Below, in pieces: positions 1 to 8,257 of a stretch of 64,000 nt of DNA (its first letter is position 1; the number at the start of each line of letters is the position of its first letter). Under the pieces are notes generated by a model. The model saw only the letters and a program-made list of their open reading frames with translations, had not been told where the DNA came from and searched no databases. The stretch covers positions 186,001 through 250,000 of the forward strand of contig NZ_CANLZM010000004.1 in NCBI RefSeq assembly GCF_947495565.1, read 5' to 3'. The translations under genes were made by a program, and so were the position numbers. Origin of the DNA: an uncultured Pontibacter sp. (GTDB lineage: Bacteria > Bacteroidota > Bacteroidia > Cytophagales > Hymenobacteraceae).

Positions 1-191
1 CCGGAGATTTAGTGATTTTTACTGGCACAAATCCGCAGGTGCGTGAACCCGGTCATGTGGGTATTGTCATCTCGCAGCCAAACGACACAATAGAGTTTGT
101 GCACTCATCTTCTAACGGTGGTGTGAAAATCAGCCAGGTAGAAGGCAGTGGCTATGAGGTGCGGTTCCTGGAAATTCGCCGGGTGTTGTAA
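1..191 (+). CDS. NlpC/P60 family peptidase, 3' end only
   Basis: The gene enters from the left edge; reading frame 3 is open from base 3 to a TAA at 189-191, giving the last 62 residues. The stretch GDLVIF..., then HVGIVIS and FVHSSSNGGV, is the C-terminal half of an NlpC/P60 cysteine peptidase domain, with the catalytic-type His in HVGI and the usual second His in FVHSS. The catalytic Cys would lie upstream, outside the window. Such enzymes cut the gamma-D-Glu-diamino acid bond of cell-wall peptides. A weak GC hairpin (about 236-252) follows the stop. Family assignment is from motif pattern only. Confidence 0.8.
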   Translation, partial: GDLVIFTGTNPQVREPGHVGIVISQPNDTIEFVHSSSNGGVKISQVEGSGYEVRFLEIRRVL

Positions 192-272
192 GCAAGTATA
201 ACACTTCTACGTTTTCACGTACACACAACCATCGCAGGGCTGCAACGGCCCTTTAAAGCAAAACACACTGCT

Positions 273-647
273 ATGGTACATCCTTACATTATAAATACTG
301 TTAATGCGCTGGTGCTTATTATAGCTGGCTTACTGTTATACTTTGGGAACCCGGCTAAACCGCCAACGGCTCTGGTAGCTCCTTTTGTAGGAATTTTATT
401 ATTAGCCTGTACCTATCATCTGCGCAAGCACAACCGGTTTGTTTTTAATACGGTAACAGCGCTTACTCTGCTGGCTGGCTTAGTTATTATCTGGCAAATA
501 GAACCTGAGGTATTTGAGTGGAACCTTCACCATATACTACTGCTGCTCATGTGCTTAAGCTGCTTTATGGCAGTAGTTGTTTATGTTGGCACTTTTGTAC
601 AAGAACGTCGAATGCGGAACAACAACATTTATAAAGACGATTTGTAA
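273..647 (+). CDS. small four-helix membrane protein, unknown function
   Basis: 124 residues. Hydrophobic segments at about 8-25, 32-50, 58-75 and 85-107 suggest four transmembrane helices, ending in a charged cytoplasmic tail (QERRMRNNN...KDDL). No enzymatic motif is visible and I do not recognise the family. It begins 81 bases after the NlpC/P60 gene, so the two could be co-transcribed. The hairpin beyond it belongs to the opposite strand. The ATG is the first in frame. Confidence 0.7.
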   Translation: MVHPYIINTVNALVLIIAGLLLYFGNPAKPPTALVAPFVGILLLACTYHLRKHNRFVFNTVTALTLLAGLVIIWQIEPEVFEWNLHHILLLLMCLSCFMAVVVYVGTFVQERRMRNNNIYKDDL

Positions 648-654
648 CAAAAGC

Positions 655-705
655 ATATAAAAAAGAAACACCTGATGTAGCCCGTCAAAGTACATCAGGT
701 GTTTC
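655..705 (-). terminator. intrinsic terminator of a small minus-strand unit
   Basis: A perfect 15-bp stem (665-679 with 691-705) and 11-nt loop is followed, reading the minus strand, by a run of six T. On the plus strand no T tract follows, so it points to a transcript coming from about 980 downwards. Confidence 0.75.
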
Positions 706-814
706 AGGAATCCTTCAATTTCTCAGTAAGCGGCGCCCTGTTTTTCAGTTTACCATCTTGTAAGAAGACCAAAGGTAAATCGCTATCTGCGTAAGCAGTA
801 GCTAGTACTGCTTA

Positions 815-883
815 CTAAGCCAGCTCACCTTTTACGTGAACATTGTTACCTTGGCTTACTAAGACGACCGATGGATTAGACAT
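815..883 (-). CDS. possible 22-residue ORF with strong Shine-Dalgarno
   Basis: On the minus strand an AGGAGG (in 887-896) sits 4-5 bases before an ATG at 883, unusual in Bacteroidota, where such sites are rarely used. The ORF reads MSNPSVVLVSQGNNVHVKGELA and then meets a tandem TAG TAA (817-812). The same frame stays open for 35 more codons (ending at the TGA in 704-706) with protein-like content such as DLPLVFLQDGKLKNR. A 9-bp hairpin (792-814) begins within the stop pair. Either a tiny protein, a decayed small gene, or part of a non-coding RNA; I cannot decide. Confidence 0.35.
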   Translation of the reverse strand: MSNPSVVLVSQGNNVHVKGELA

Positions 884-916
884 AGCACCTCCTTTCTCTT
901 TAGTCCGACATAACCC

Positions 917-976
917 TTAAGCCGCTGCTGCTTTTTTAAAGCTCACTTTGTACTTAATGGCCGTGGCACTCGCCAC
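917..976 (-). CDS. possible 19-residue leader ORF (Lys/Ala-rich)
   Basis: Minus-strand frame starting at GTG 976 and ending at TAA 917-919, reading (M)ASATAIKYKVSFKKAAAA. It lies between the putative promoter (988-1019) and the ORF at 883. It could be a leader peptide, or chance inside an RNA gene. Confidence 0.2.
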   Translation of the reverse strand: MASATAIKYKVSFKKAAAA

Positions 977-987
977 TCACTTGTGTA

Positions 988-1019
988 TAAAGATAAAAAA
1001 ACGGTTAAAAGTTCACAAT
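988..1019 (-). promoter_or_regulatory. putative Bacteroidota promoter of the small unit
   Basis: Minus strand: ATTG (1016-1019), 20-nt spacer, TATCTTTA (988-995), close to the TTTG-N19-TAnnTTTG pattern. With the terminator at 655-705 it defines a transcript of about 300 nt. Confidence 0.4.
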
Positions 1020-1270
1020 GTTTCCGCAATTTCTTGCACTACTTTACCTTAATCTTAAACAGTACTTGAACAACCTAACTTGGGGTTAAAGCACTGTTTG
1101 CACAACTTATTGACTTACAAAATTATAGCTTACAACTTTGTTTAATTCTCCAAAAGCAGCTTTAAAAACTTAGATTTGAAAAATATTTGAAATAAGGCTC
1201 GAAATTTGAATAAGAAGAAATATCAATTAATTTTTTATAAATTACATTGCAAACAATCAACCCAACTCTC

Positions 1271-1702
1271 ATGAAAAAACACCTTTTAACTCTGTTAGTG
1301 CTAATGCTATTCGCCTCGGGCGCTTGGGCGCAAAAAATGTCTCCGGTAGGCGTCTGGACAAATGAAGAAGGCAAAGCCAGATTCGAAATTTACAAGTGTG
1401 GCGATAAGCTCTGCGGCAAGATTGTGGAGCTGAAAGAGCCTCTGCGAAACGGCAAACCTAAAATGGATGATAACAACCCTGACAAAAAGCTACGCAGCAG
1501 ACAGCTTCAGGGAATGCGCTTTATGGAAGGTTTTGAATACGAAGGCGACAATAAATGGGATGAGGGCACGATCTACGACCCAGAAAGTGGTAAAACTTAC
1601 TCCTGCTACATGAAAATGACTGGCAAGGATAAAATGGAAGTGAAAGGCTATATAGGGATTTCTTTGATAGGCCGTACGCAAAACTGGACACGCGTAAACT
1701 AG
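1271..1702 (+). CDS. exported DUF2147 family protein
   Basis: 143 residues when started at the ATG at 1271; an upstream in-frame start would put eight extra residues before the signal peptide. MKKHLLTLLVLMLFASGAWA followed by Q is a clear signal peptide. The mature part begins with PVGVWTNEEGKARFEIY and continues KLCGKIV, RNGKP, and W.EGTIYDPESGKTY, ending GR.Q.W.R, the pattern of DUF2147 (lipocalin-like beta-barrel, unknown ligand). Two cysteines, YKCGDKLCG, are typical. Probably periplasmic. A terminator follows directly. Confidence 0.85.
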   Translation: MKKHLLTLLVLMLFASGAWAQKMSPVGVWTNEEGKARFEIYKCGDKLCGKIVELKEPLRNGKPKMDDNNPDKKLRSRQLQGMRFMEGFEYEGDNKWDEGTIYDPESGKTYSCYMKMTGKDKMEVKGYIGISLIGRTQNWTRVN

Positions 1703-1721
1703 TCTTCTGTAAGTATAAAGC

Positions 1722-1753
1722 AAAAGGGTTAGCAATGCTGCTAACCCTTTTTT
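1722..1753 (+). terminator. intrinsic terminator after the DUF2147 gene
   Basis: 13-bp stem (1722-1734 with 1739-1751), 4-nt loop, then T tract; AAGTATA stands just upstream at 1711-1717. Confidence 0.85.
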
Positions 1754-1827
1754 ATTAACCCTTTACCAGCCTATTAACTCAATTTCAGCCATCTGGGTTA
1801 TTCATATTTAAATAAAAAAGATATATT

Positions 1828-2295
1828 CTAAGATACTTGCAATATCTTATAGCTTTTGTCCCTAAATTCAAACGTTTCTCCGGAAGATTTACCTACCATT
1901 GCTTTGAAAAGTGGCGACATGCCTGATATAGCAAAGTATGATTCTCCATCTAGTTTAATCTCTCCCAGGCTAACACCTATAAAATAATTTTGCAGCTCTG
2001 TGTGCACCACTGCCCCAAGCGAAACATCGTGGTTTGCTTTTGTTGCGTTAATTCGGCTTAGCACGCTTCGTGTGGTTATCAACTCATCCAGCTGCCTGGC
2101 ATACATGTCTCGCTGAATATGGCAGTTCTCTCTGTAAGACTCAAACTTGTCTTCCATAGCACCTTGGTGGTCGTTTGCGCTCTCCTGTGCCTCATCCATG
2201 GCGGCTTTAGCGGCACTGATTTGCGCATTAAGCAGCTTATTGCTTTCCTGCAGCAAGCGCTTCTTTGTTTCGAGTTCTTGTGTTAATATTTCCAT
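1828..2295 (-). CDS. GreA/GreB-like transcription factor homologue
   Basis: 155 residues. The N-terminal half (about 1-75) is a charged coiled coil; the C-terminal half carries SLGAVVHTELQNYFIG, then ISGMSPLFKAMVGKSSGETFEFR, the FKBP-like domain signature of GreA/GreB (SP-h..AL-GK--GD pattern). Classical Gre factors rescue backtracked RNA polymerase using acidic residues at the coiled-coil tip. Here the tip sequence is not the standard one, so cleavage-stimulating activity is uncertain. Relatives in Bacteroidota are sometimes mislabelled 3-oxoacyl-ACP synthase, which this is not. Divergent from the gene at 2451. Confidence 0.7.
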   Translation of the reverse strand: MEILTQELETKKRLLQESNKLLNAQISAAKAAMDEAQESANDHQGAMEDKFESYRENCHIQRDMYARQLDELITTRSVLSRINATKANHDVSLGAVVHTELQNYFIGVSLGEIKLDGESYFAISGMSPLFKAMVGKSSGETFEFRDKSYKILQVS

Positions 2296-2450
2296 TAGGC
2301 ATCAAATTTGGCAGCAGCGGCACAGTTAGCTCATATTTTGCCTGTCAATTGTCACGCAGCTGACGGTTGATAGTTAGTAAAAGTTTTTTTGTTAGTATTA
2401 TCGCCCAAGCAAGTAAAACCGGAGGCACAACTGGTAAACTATTTGGAGCA

Positions 2451-3074
2451 ATGTATGTTTATCAGGTAAATTATCAGATGCCATTTAACGATTTTTTCAA
2501 GCAATTGTTGAGCTTTAAAAAGAACTTAATAACCTGTAGCACTATTTCACGCTCAGCCAAGTTTTTGAAAGCATACCAAGCCTGGGTGTCTGCCCAGACT
2601 TACCTGAATTGGACAGGTCCTTTTTTTAAAGCCTACCATTACCAGAGAGCTGGAATGCCTGCTCAACTTAGAGTACAGGTAATATCGGAAGATAGCGTGA
2701 AAGGTGCGTTGCTTTTCTACGAGCCAAGTATAGGCGCAGATAATTTTAACTTTTTATTCGACTTGCTGAAAGATCGGGTGCAGCAGCAAGGCTACAAATT
2801 GCACAGCGCCAGCAAACTAAAAATTCGCCATGAGCGCTATACAGAGCAAGCAGAAAAGCTCCTTTTAACCCCTCCTGCCTCTGATTTACCTGATTCCAGT
2901 TTATGCAACCAACTGTACGGCAATATCCTGCTAGATTATATTAAGGTAAATAAACTACCTGGCTATATTCGCTTTGCCACTAACAGCTATAACGACGCTT
3001 ATTTCTCTAAGCCTTTACCTTTCGATGAATTACTGGAGCTTACACTCCAGCCAAAAGAGCAGTATTTAAAATAA
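2451..3074 (+). CDS. hypothetical protein, soluble, unknown family
   Basis: 207 residues from the ATG at 2451; a TTG 28 codons upstream (2367) would add a residue stretch that overlaps the divergent promoter region, so I prefer the ATG. The protein is mixed alpha/beta in appearance, with no signal peptide or membrane segment. It has a repeated aromatic character (TYLNWTGPFFKAYHYQR) and ends LLELTLQPKEQYLK. I recognise no motif. It stands alone between the GreA-like gene and the T9SS protein. Confidence 0.6.
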   Translation: MYVYQVNYQMPFNDFFKQLLSFKKNLITCSTISRSAKFLKAYQAWVSAQTYLNWTGPFFKAYHYQRAGMPAQLRVQVISEDSVKGALLFYEPSIGADNFNFLFDLLKDRVQQQGYKLHSASKLKIRHERYTEQAEKLLLTPPASDLPDSSLCNQLYGNILLDYIKVNKLPGYIRFATNSYNDAYFSKPLPFDELLELTLQPKEQYLK

Positions 3075-3192
3075 ACTTTACAGTTACAACAACAGCCTTA
3101 CCTGAAGCATAGTATAATCATTGAAGATTATGTATTAAATATCCGCAGATAGAGTTATATTTAAGTCAGATATTTATTATAACTTCTTGAGT

Positions 3193-5748
3193 ATGCCTAT
3201 GCTTAAACGTTTACTTCTCCTTGTCTTCCTGTTGTGCATCACTTTAGCTAGCGCCAAGGCTACACACATTGTGGGTGGTGAGTTTGAGATGCAATACATT
3301 AGCGGGTATAATTACAAACTTAACCTTAACTTGTACTTTGATGTTGTTAATGGCAGCCCAGGTGCACGTGACGGCTTTGTGTCTATAAATATTTTTAGCA
3401 AAGCAACAAACAGAAACATAGGCCGTGTAACACTTAATTCTGCCAGCAGTTCCAGAGTGCCTTACACTAATATTGACTGTACCGTAGGCGAGTTGGTTAC
3501 AGACAAATTAATCTATTCTGCAAACATTTACCTTGACCCCAATATTTACAACGAGCCTGAGGGATACTACGTTACCTGGGAGCGTTGCTGCCGAAACTAC
3601 ACGATCAACAACATTGTAAGGCCACAAGATGCCGCTCAGGTATTTTATATGGAATTTCCCCCTGTAGTTAAAAGCGGGCAGTTTTTTCAGAACTCCTCTC
3701 CTATCCTCTTTCCGCCCCTAAGCGACTATGCCTGTGTAGATGAGCTATTTTACTTTGAGTTTAACGGTTCAGACCCTGATGGCGATTCGTTGGTTTATGA
3801 CATGGTAACGCCTTTAAACGGCTATACCACACCAGCCATGCCTGCTTATTATAACCTGACGTATCCGGTAAGTTACATAACTAACCCAAGGTCATCTCCT
3901 TACACGCCTATTCAGTGGCTGCCAGGTTATGGCGTAAGTAACCAGATTCAGGGCTCACCCGCTATAGACATTGACCGCACATCTGGGTTACTGACTATGC
4001 GCCCGGCTCAGAAAGGATTATTTGTGTTCGGTATTCGTGTGCAGGAGTTTAGAGATGGAGTAAAGCTGGGAGAAGTGCGTAGGGACTTTCAGGTGCTGGT
4101 CTTGGATTGCCCTAGAAACCAAACCCCTCAGGTGGTAGCACAGGAAAAAGGGAATAAGAGCCTTTACCAGGAAGGGCAAGTTGTACGAATCAGCTCTACA
4201 GATACAGAGCGATGCCTCAACGTGCTATTCACTGACCCGGACATGCGTGAATATATAGAATTACGTGCGCGGCCGGTCAACTTCTCTGGCAGTAGCTTTA
4301 CATTTACAGGTGCCACCAAAGGGTTAATTAACCAAGGTGGCCGACAAGATACACTTAGTGCCACTGTATGTTTTGACGAGTGCTTTGATACCGATGGCAA
4401 AGTATACATGATGGATTTTATTGTTAAAGATGATGGCTGCAGCCTGCCCCGCCAAGATACTATACGGGTAAGCTTTGTGATTGATCCTGTGTTGGATGCA
4501 CCGCCAGCTTTATCACTTTCCACCAACAGGCGCGTATTCGAAGTCCGGGAGGGCGATCAGCTAAATTTTGATGTGTTAGGCTTGGACCCGGACGAGGATG
4601 AAGTATTTTTATCAGCAACAGGTCAGGATTTCGATATTGGCACCGAACAGATCTTTTTTGAAAATAAAAATGGTACTGGTCGCGTCAGTTCTCCCTTCAC
4701 TTGGGATATTACTTGTGAAACCGTTAAGAGAGCAAGTTATACTTTAAATTTTACAGTGAAAAGCAAGGGCTGTAACGAGGAAAAAATACGGACTGAGATA
4801 ATTGAAGTGCGCACTATTTCTAATAATAATGAGCCTACCATCAGTTCAGATCAGCAGGTTAAAACCATAGAATTGGAAATAGGAAAACCATTTACCGCCA
4901 ATATTTTCGGGCGCGACAAAGACCTAGATATGCTTATGCTTACTGCAAGTATAGAAGGCCGCACTTTGGAGGAATACGGCATGCAGTTTAGCAGCACCAA
5001 TGGAGCCGGCGCTGCAGACGGGGTGTTTACCTGGACACCAACCTGTGAGGCTTTTCGAGAAGAGAACCTGGTGGTAAAATTTGATTTGGCAGAAGATGCA
5101 TGCGCCTCCTCACCAAATAAAGAACTGACGCTGGAGTTTGTTATAAAAGCACCAAACAATGCTCCTACGCTTACGTCTGACCAAACTACTTATACCTTTG
5201 ACTTAAAGCTGAATGATGCATTTGAGGCTAATTTTGATGGTCTGGATCTTGACTTGGACAACCTGATCATGAGCGCTGAAGGGGAAGGCTTTTCGATAGA
5301 AGATTATGGGATGCAGTTTACAGCCACAGGAGGTTCCGGTGAAGCAAAAGGCAAATTTACTTGGATAGCCAACTGCCCTGCCACCGAGCAGGAAATGCTG
5401 CGGGTAAACTTTATACTTCGGGAAGATGCCTGCGATCCAAAACCACAGCGCCTGACTATGGAGTTTAAAGTTGAAGCTCCTAAAGTGGCTGATTATATCC
5501 CCTCAAACATCTTTACACCAAACGGCGACGGCAAAAATGATTTCTTCCTGATACCAGGATTGCCGCCCGAGTTCTGCACCGCCACTTTCAACAGCATTCG
5601 TATTTATAACCGATGGGGCCGTGAAGTATACCGGAGCACCGACAGTAGCTTTAAATGGGACGGTAAAGAGGTTAACGACGGCGTATACTTTTATGTGATT
5701 GATTACGGAACCACCTCCTATAAAGGCAGCGTAACCATAGTGAGATAA
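3193..5748 (+). CDS. large surface protein with T9SS type B sorting domain
   Basis: About 851 residues. Signal peptide MPMLKRLLLLVFLLCITLASAKA, then THIVGGEFEM, the usual start of gliding-associated surface proteins. Three tandem Ig-like modules of about 105-110 residues lie at about 436-546, 547-655 and 656-765; each has a central FTW.hTC/ANC motif and a late C-containing strand. From about residue 768 the C-terminal domain (SNIFTPNGDGKNDFF, IYNRWGREVY, WDGKEVNDGVYFYVI) is the CHU_C / T9SS type B signal that directs export by PorU-type machinery. An upstream TTG (3187) is a possible alternative start. Probably adhesive or structural. Confidence 0.9.
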   Translation: MPMLKRLLLLVFLLCITLASAKATHIVGGEFEMQYISGYNYKLNLNLYFDVVNGSPGARDGFVSINIFSKATNRNIGRVTLNSASSSRVPYTNIDCTVGELVTDKLIYSANIYLDPNIYNEPEGYYVTWERCCRNYTINNIVRPQDAAQVFYMEFPPVVKSGQFFQNSSPILFPPLSDYACVDELFYFEFNGSDPDGDSLVYDMVTPLNGYTTPAMPAYYNLTYPVSYITNPRSSPYTPIQWLPGYGVSNQIQGSPAIDIDRTSGLLTMRPAQKGLFVFGIRVQEFRDGVKLGEVRRDFQVLVLDCPRNQTPQVVAQEKGNKSLYQEGQVVRISSTDTERCLNVLFTDPDMREYIELRARPVNFSGSSFTFTGATKGLINQGGRQDTLSATVCFDECFDTDGKVYMMDFIVKDDGCSLPRQDTIRVSFVIDPVLDAPPALSLSTNRRVFEVREGDQLNFDVLGLDPDEDEVFLSATGQDFDIGTEQIFFENKNGTGRVSSPFTWDITCETVKRASYTLNFTVKSKGCNEEKIRTEIIEVRTISNNNEPTISSDQQVKTIELEIGKPFTANIFGRDKDLDMLMLTASIEGRTLEEYGMQFSSTNGAGAADGVFTWTPTCEAFREENLVVKFDLAEDACASSPNKELTLEFVIKAPNNAPTLTSDQTTYTFDLKLNDAFEANFDGLDLDLDNLIMSAEGEGFSIEDYGMQFTATGGSGEAKGKFTWIANCPATEQEMLRVNFILREDACDPKPQRLTMEFKVEAPKVADYIPSNIFTPNGDGKNDFFLIPGLPPEFCTATFNSIRIYNRWGREVYRSTDSSFKWDGKEVNDGVYFYVIDYGTTSYKGSVTIVR

Positions 5749-5751
5749 AAT

Positions 5752-5793
5752 AAGCAAAGATCCCCGCCTAATTCTAGGCGGGGATCTTTGCTT
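5752..5793. terminator. bidirectional hairpin terminator
   Basis: Perfect 19-bp stem (5752-5770 with 5775-5793), loop ATTC, placed between two convergent genes. Confidence 0.8.
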
Positions 5794-5854
5794 ATAGCTT
5801 ACTTTATGATTTCTCTTTTAAAAACTTTACAGCCTGCTTGTAACACCTCTAGTA

Positions 5855-6481
5855 TTAAGCAATAAACAACAGCACCAAGTATAGGCCTAGCCACAGAAAA
5901 TCTAGGAAATGCCAGTAGCTGTTAAGCATGGATAACTGCAGTCTTCGGAAAGGGTCACGGATAAAGACAAGGCTGCGAACGGCATCGCTGTTGACATACA
6001 TTGTTTTGAACACCATAAACGAAAGAAAAATGATACCACCAAGCAGGTGCAGAATGTGCAAAGCTGAAATCAAGTATAGGTAGGTGCCTGAGGATTTGCC
6101 AGTAAAGTACACCCCCGTCTTCGTCATCTCATTCCAGCCAATCAGCTGCGCTCCAATAAACAGTACACCCAAGCCAAGAGTCGCCCCCAGGTAGCGCGCC
6201 ATCTTCTTTAACTTCTCCTGCTTGTAAAACCGAGCAACCTTAGAAATTGTATAACTGCTGAACAGAAGTATAATAGTACTAATACTAAAGAATTTCGGCA
6301 GCTCAAACTGGCCCTGCGGAAAGCCTCCCGTACGGGCAAAAGCTACAACCAGTACAAAAAAAAGCACCCCGATGCCAACCATACTCAGGTAAAGCAACAT
6401 CCTGATCGGATGCATCCTCTCAATCCGCTTAAAGGCTGACCGTTGTTTGGGGTTAACTTGATTTTTCTTATCCTGATTCAT
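5855..6481 (-). CDS. cytochrome c oxidase subunit III-like protein
   Basis: 208 residues with five likely transmembrane helices (about 28-50, 65-85, 95-115, 135-160, 185-207). HILHLLGGIIFL and the C-terminal NSYWHFLDFLWLGLYLVLLF match the heme-copper oxidase subunit III pattern, where the WHF.D..W motif marks the last helices. Subunit III has no redox centre; it stabilises subunit I and proton uptake. No subunits I or II are next to it, so this is a solitary copy. It faces the T9SS gene across the hairpin at 5752-5793. Confidence 0.85.
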   Translation of the reverse strand: MNQDKKNQVNPKQRSAFKRIERMHPIRMLLYLSMVGIGVLFFVLVVAFARTGGFPQGQFELPKFFSISTIILLFSSYTISKVARFYKQEKLKKMARYLGATLGLGVLFIGAQLIGWNEMTKTGVYFTGKSSGTYLYLISALHILHLLGGIIFLSFMVFKTMYVNSDAVRSLVFIRDPFRRLQLSMLNSYWHFLDFLWLGLYLVLLFIA

Positions 6482-6753
6482 CCTCTGCTCCGTTATCCTG
6501 TGCTATGAAAGCGGGCGTCGCTATACTTACTTGTTGCACGTATTTATGTGTAGTATTTTATACTTTTACAGCCATGTTATAGTTTTGCAAATACCCTTTT
6601 AATTTAGTTCTAGACCTATTTATAATTAATAAACTTATACATCAACTATTTGTTGCACCTATTTTTGTACTAAATGTTGGTTTTTTCTTCATCACCATTG
6701 TCAGGTTATTTGCGTTAGAAGGTTTATATAAACTAAACTCTCAGCACTTACTC

Positions 6754-7335
6754 ATGAATAAAAAATTACAACTTATTTACCTTTTGTTATTGTTGCCCCT
6801 GCTTTTGTTAACCACAACTGTATCTGCGCAAAGGAACCGCAATGCATATACCGGCAATAACAGCGTGCTGGTAACGCTTGATGGCTTCACCAATAGGTAT
6901 GAATTTAAGTCTGAGCAGACATTGGTGCGCTACAATAAAGACACACAGCAAATAGAATGTATTATACCGGTTGAAACGCTGCTTCCGCTCCGGGATACTA
7001 TTCCTCCAAGTATGGCTTATGATGTACTCTTCGGAGCGGTGCACCCTCAGATATTCATTAGCTTTGCTGCCCCAACACAGCAGATAAATGCCGCCAACTT
7101 AAGCCCTGAGAATGTAAATCTTAAAACTTATGTCAGATTGCAAGAAGTGACAAATTCATTGGCTGCACCGGTCATTTTTACGCCTGAGAGTACAGCGCTG
7201 CACTTTTCTACTACGCTAGATTTACAACTTTCCGACTTTCAGGCCTCCATACCTGTAGCTTACCTACCGCTACTTACAGGCCGAATGATGATCACGATAG
7301 ATAGAGCTCGATGGGTAAAATTAAACGGCCGTTAA
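6754..7335 (+). CDS. exported protein of unknown function
   Basis: 193 residues with a long signal peptide (MNKKLQLIYLLLLLPLLLLTTTVSAQ). The mature protein is beta-rich with a segment FTNRYEFKSEQTLVRYNKDTQ and a closing DLQLSDFQASIPV, which superficially resembles YceI-like lipocalin barrels, but I see no decisive motif. Upstream 6482-6753 is AT-rich and carries no gene. Confidence 0.6.
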   Translation: MNKKLQLIYLLLLLPLLLLTTTVSAQRNRNAYTGNNSVLVTLDGFTNRYEFKSEQTLVRYNKDTQQIECIIPVETLLPLRDTIPPSMAYDVLFGAVHPQIFISFAAPTQQINAANLSPENVNLKTYVRLQEVTNSLAAPVIFTPESTALHFSTTLDLQLSDFQASIPVAYLPLLTGRMMITIDRARWVKLNGR

Positions 7336-7499
7336 ACTTCTACGGCTATTCACAAATCATAAACAAAAATTATAAGCACCACATAAACTGCTTGTTGAGA
7401 GATCCAGCGAAAGCTAAACTTGAAAGTATACTCCGAGTAACAAGCTACTTTATACACATTTGAAAATGAACAGAAAGTAACTATAGCCTAGTCAAATCA

Positions 7500-7530
7500 T
7501 TTGCTTCTTTGGCGCGATTAACTACATTTG
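7500..7530 (+). promoter_or_regulatory. consensus Bacteroidota sigma-70 promoter
   Basis: TTTG (7500-7503), 19-nt spacer, TACATTTG (7523-7530): an exact match to TTTG-N19-TAnnTTTG. It drives the lipoprotein gene starting at 7559. Confidence 0.75.
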
Positions 7531-7558
7531 GATAATCTAACCTTTTATAGCACTACGC

Positions 7559-8065
7559 ATGAAAAAAATCACTCTAGTTATGCTTATGGCTGTTGCGGCT
7601 TTCGGTTGTAATCAAAACCAGGCTTCTAACAGTTCTGAGACAAATAATGCTTCAGAAGCTGTTGCCAGTACCAGTAGCTCTGCTTTTGGCGCTACCTTTG
7701 CAGAGGAAAACGTAATTCCGGGGTCTGAACTTATGGCTGCCGTTGCAGACAAAGATTCTGTGCAAGCTACTGTTACAGCAGAAATTAAGGAAAGCTGCCA
7801 GGCCAAAGGATGTTGGATGGATGTAAAGCTGGCAGACGACAACACAATGAAAGTAACTTTCCGGGACTATGGCTTTTTTGTACCGACAGAAGATTTAGAG
7901 GGCCGACAGGTTGTTTTTACAGGCACCGCTAAACGTGAGGTTGTTTCTGTAGAGGACCAACAGCACTATGCGAAAGATGCCGGTAAGTCAGAGGCAGAGA
8001 TAGCAGCCATCACTTCACCTAAAGAAGAACTGCGCTTTGTAGCTGACGGTGTAATCTTGAAGTAA
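7559..8065 (+). CDS. DUF4920-type lipoprotein
   Basis: 168 residues. Lipoprotein signal MKKITLVMLMAVAAFGC with Cys 17 as the lipidation site, then a Ser/Asn-rich linker to about residue 40. The folded part contains ESCQAKGCWMDVKL and VTFRDYGFFVPTEDLEGRQVVF, followed by TSPKEELRFVADGV, the conserved core of DUF4920. This small domain of Bacteroidota may bind a metal through the KGCW cysteine region; that is inference. It has its own promoter and terminator, so it is a single-gene unit. Confidence 0.8.
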   Translation: MKKITLVMLMAVAAFGCNQNQASNSSETNNASEAVASTSSSAFGATFAEENVIPGSELMAAVADKDSVQATVTAEIKESCQAKGCWMDVKLADDNTMKVTFRDYGFFVPTEDLEGRQVVFTGTAKREVVSVEDQQHYAKDAGKSEAEIAAITSPKEELRFVADGVILK

Positions 8066-8090
8066 AGAACTATAATGTATACTTAGCAGG

Positions 8091-8116
8091 GGCTACCAGA
8101 AACGGTAGCCTTTTTT
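8091..8116 (+). terminator. intrinsic terminator
   Basis: 7-bp GC-rich stem (8091-8097 with 8104-8110) and six T. Confidence 0.85.
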
Positions 8117-8257
8117 ATTTATCGAGCCTCCTCAAGCTTCATTTGATAAATACGCCGTTTATTAAGGGATAAAAGTACACTTCTGGCGCTATTATTTAGT
8201 AACAGGATAGCTCACCGCTACACTTTTTATAAGAATTCACAATTTAACCTCTCGCAT

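Noticed and set aside
655..1019. tmRNA, SRP RNA or RNase P RNA
   Set aside because: The conserved ends and cores of those RNAs are absent; the Ala-rich end of one small ORF only superficially recalls a tmRNA tag.
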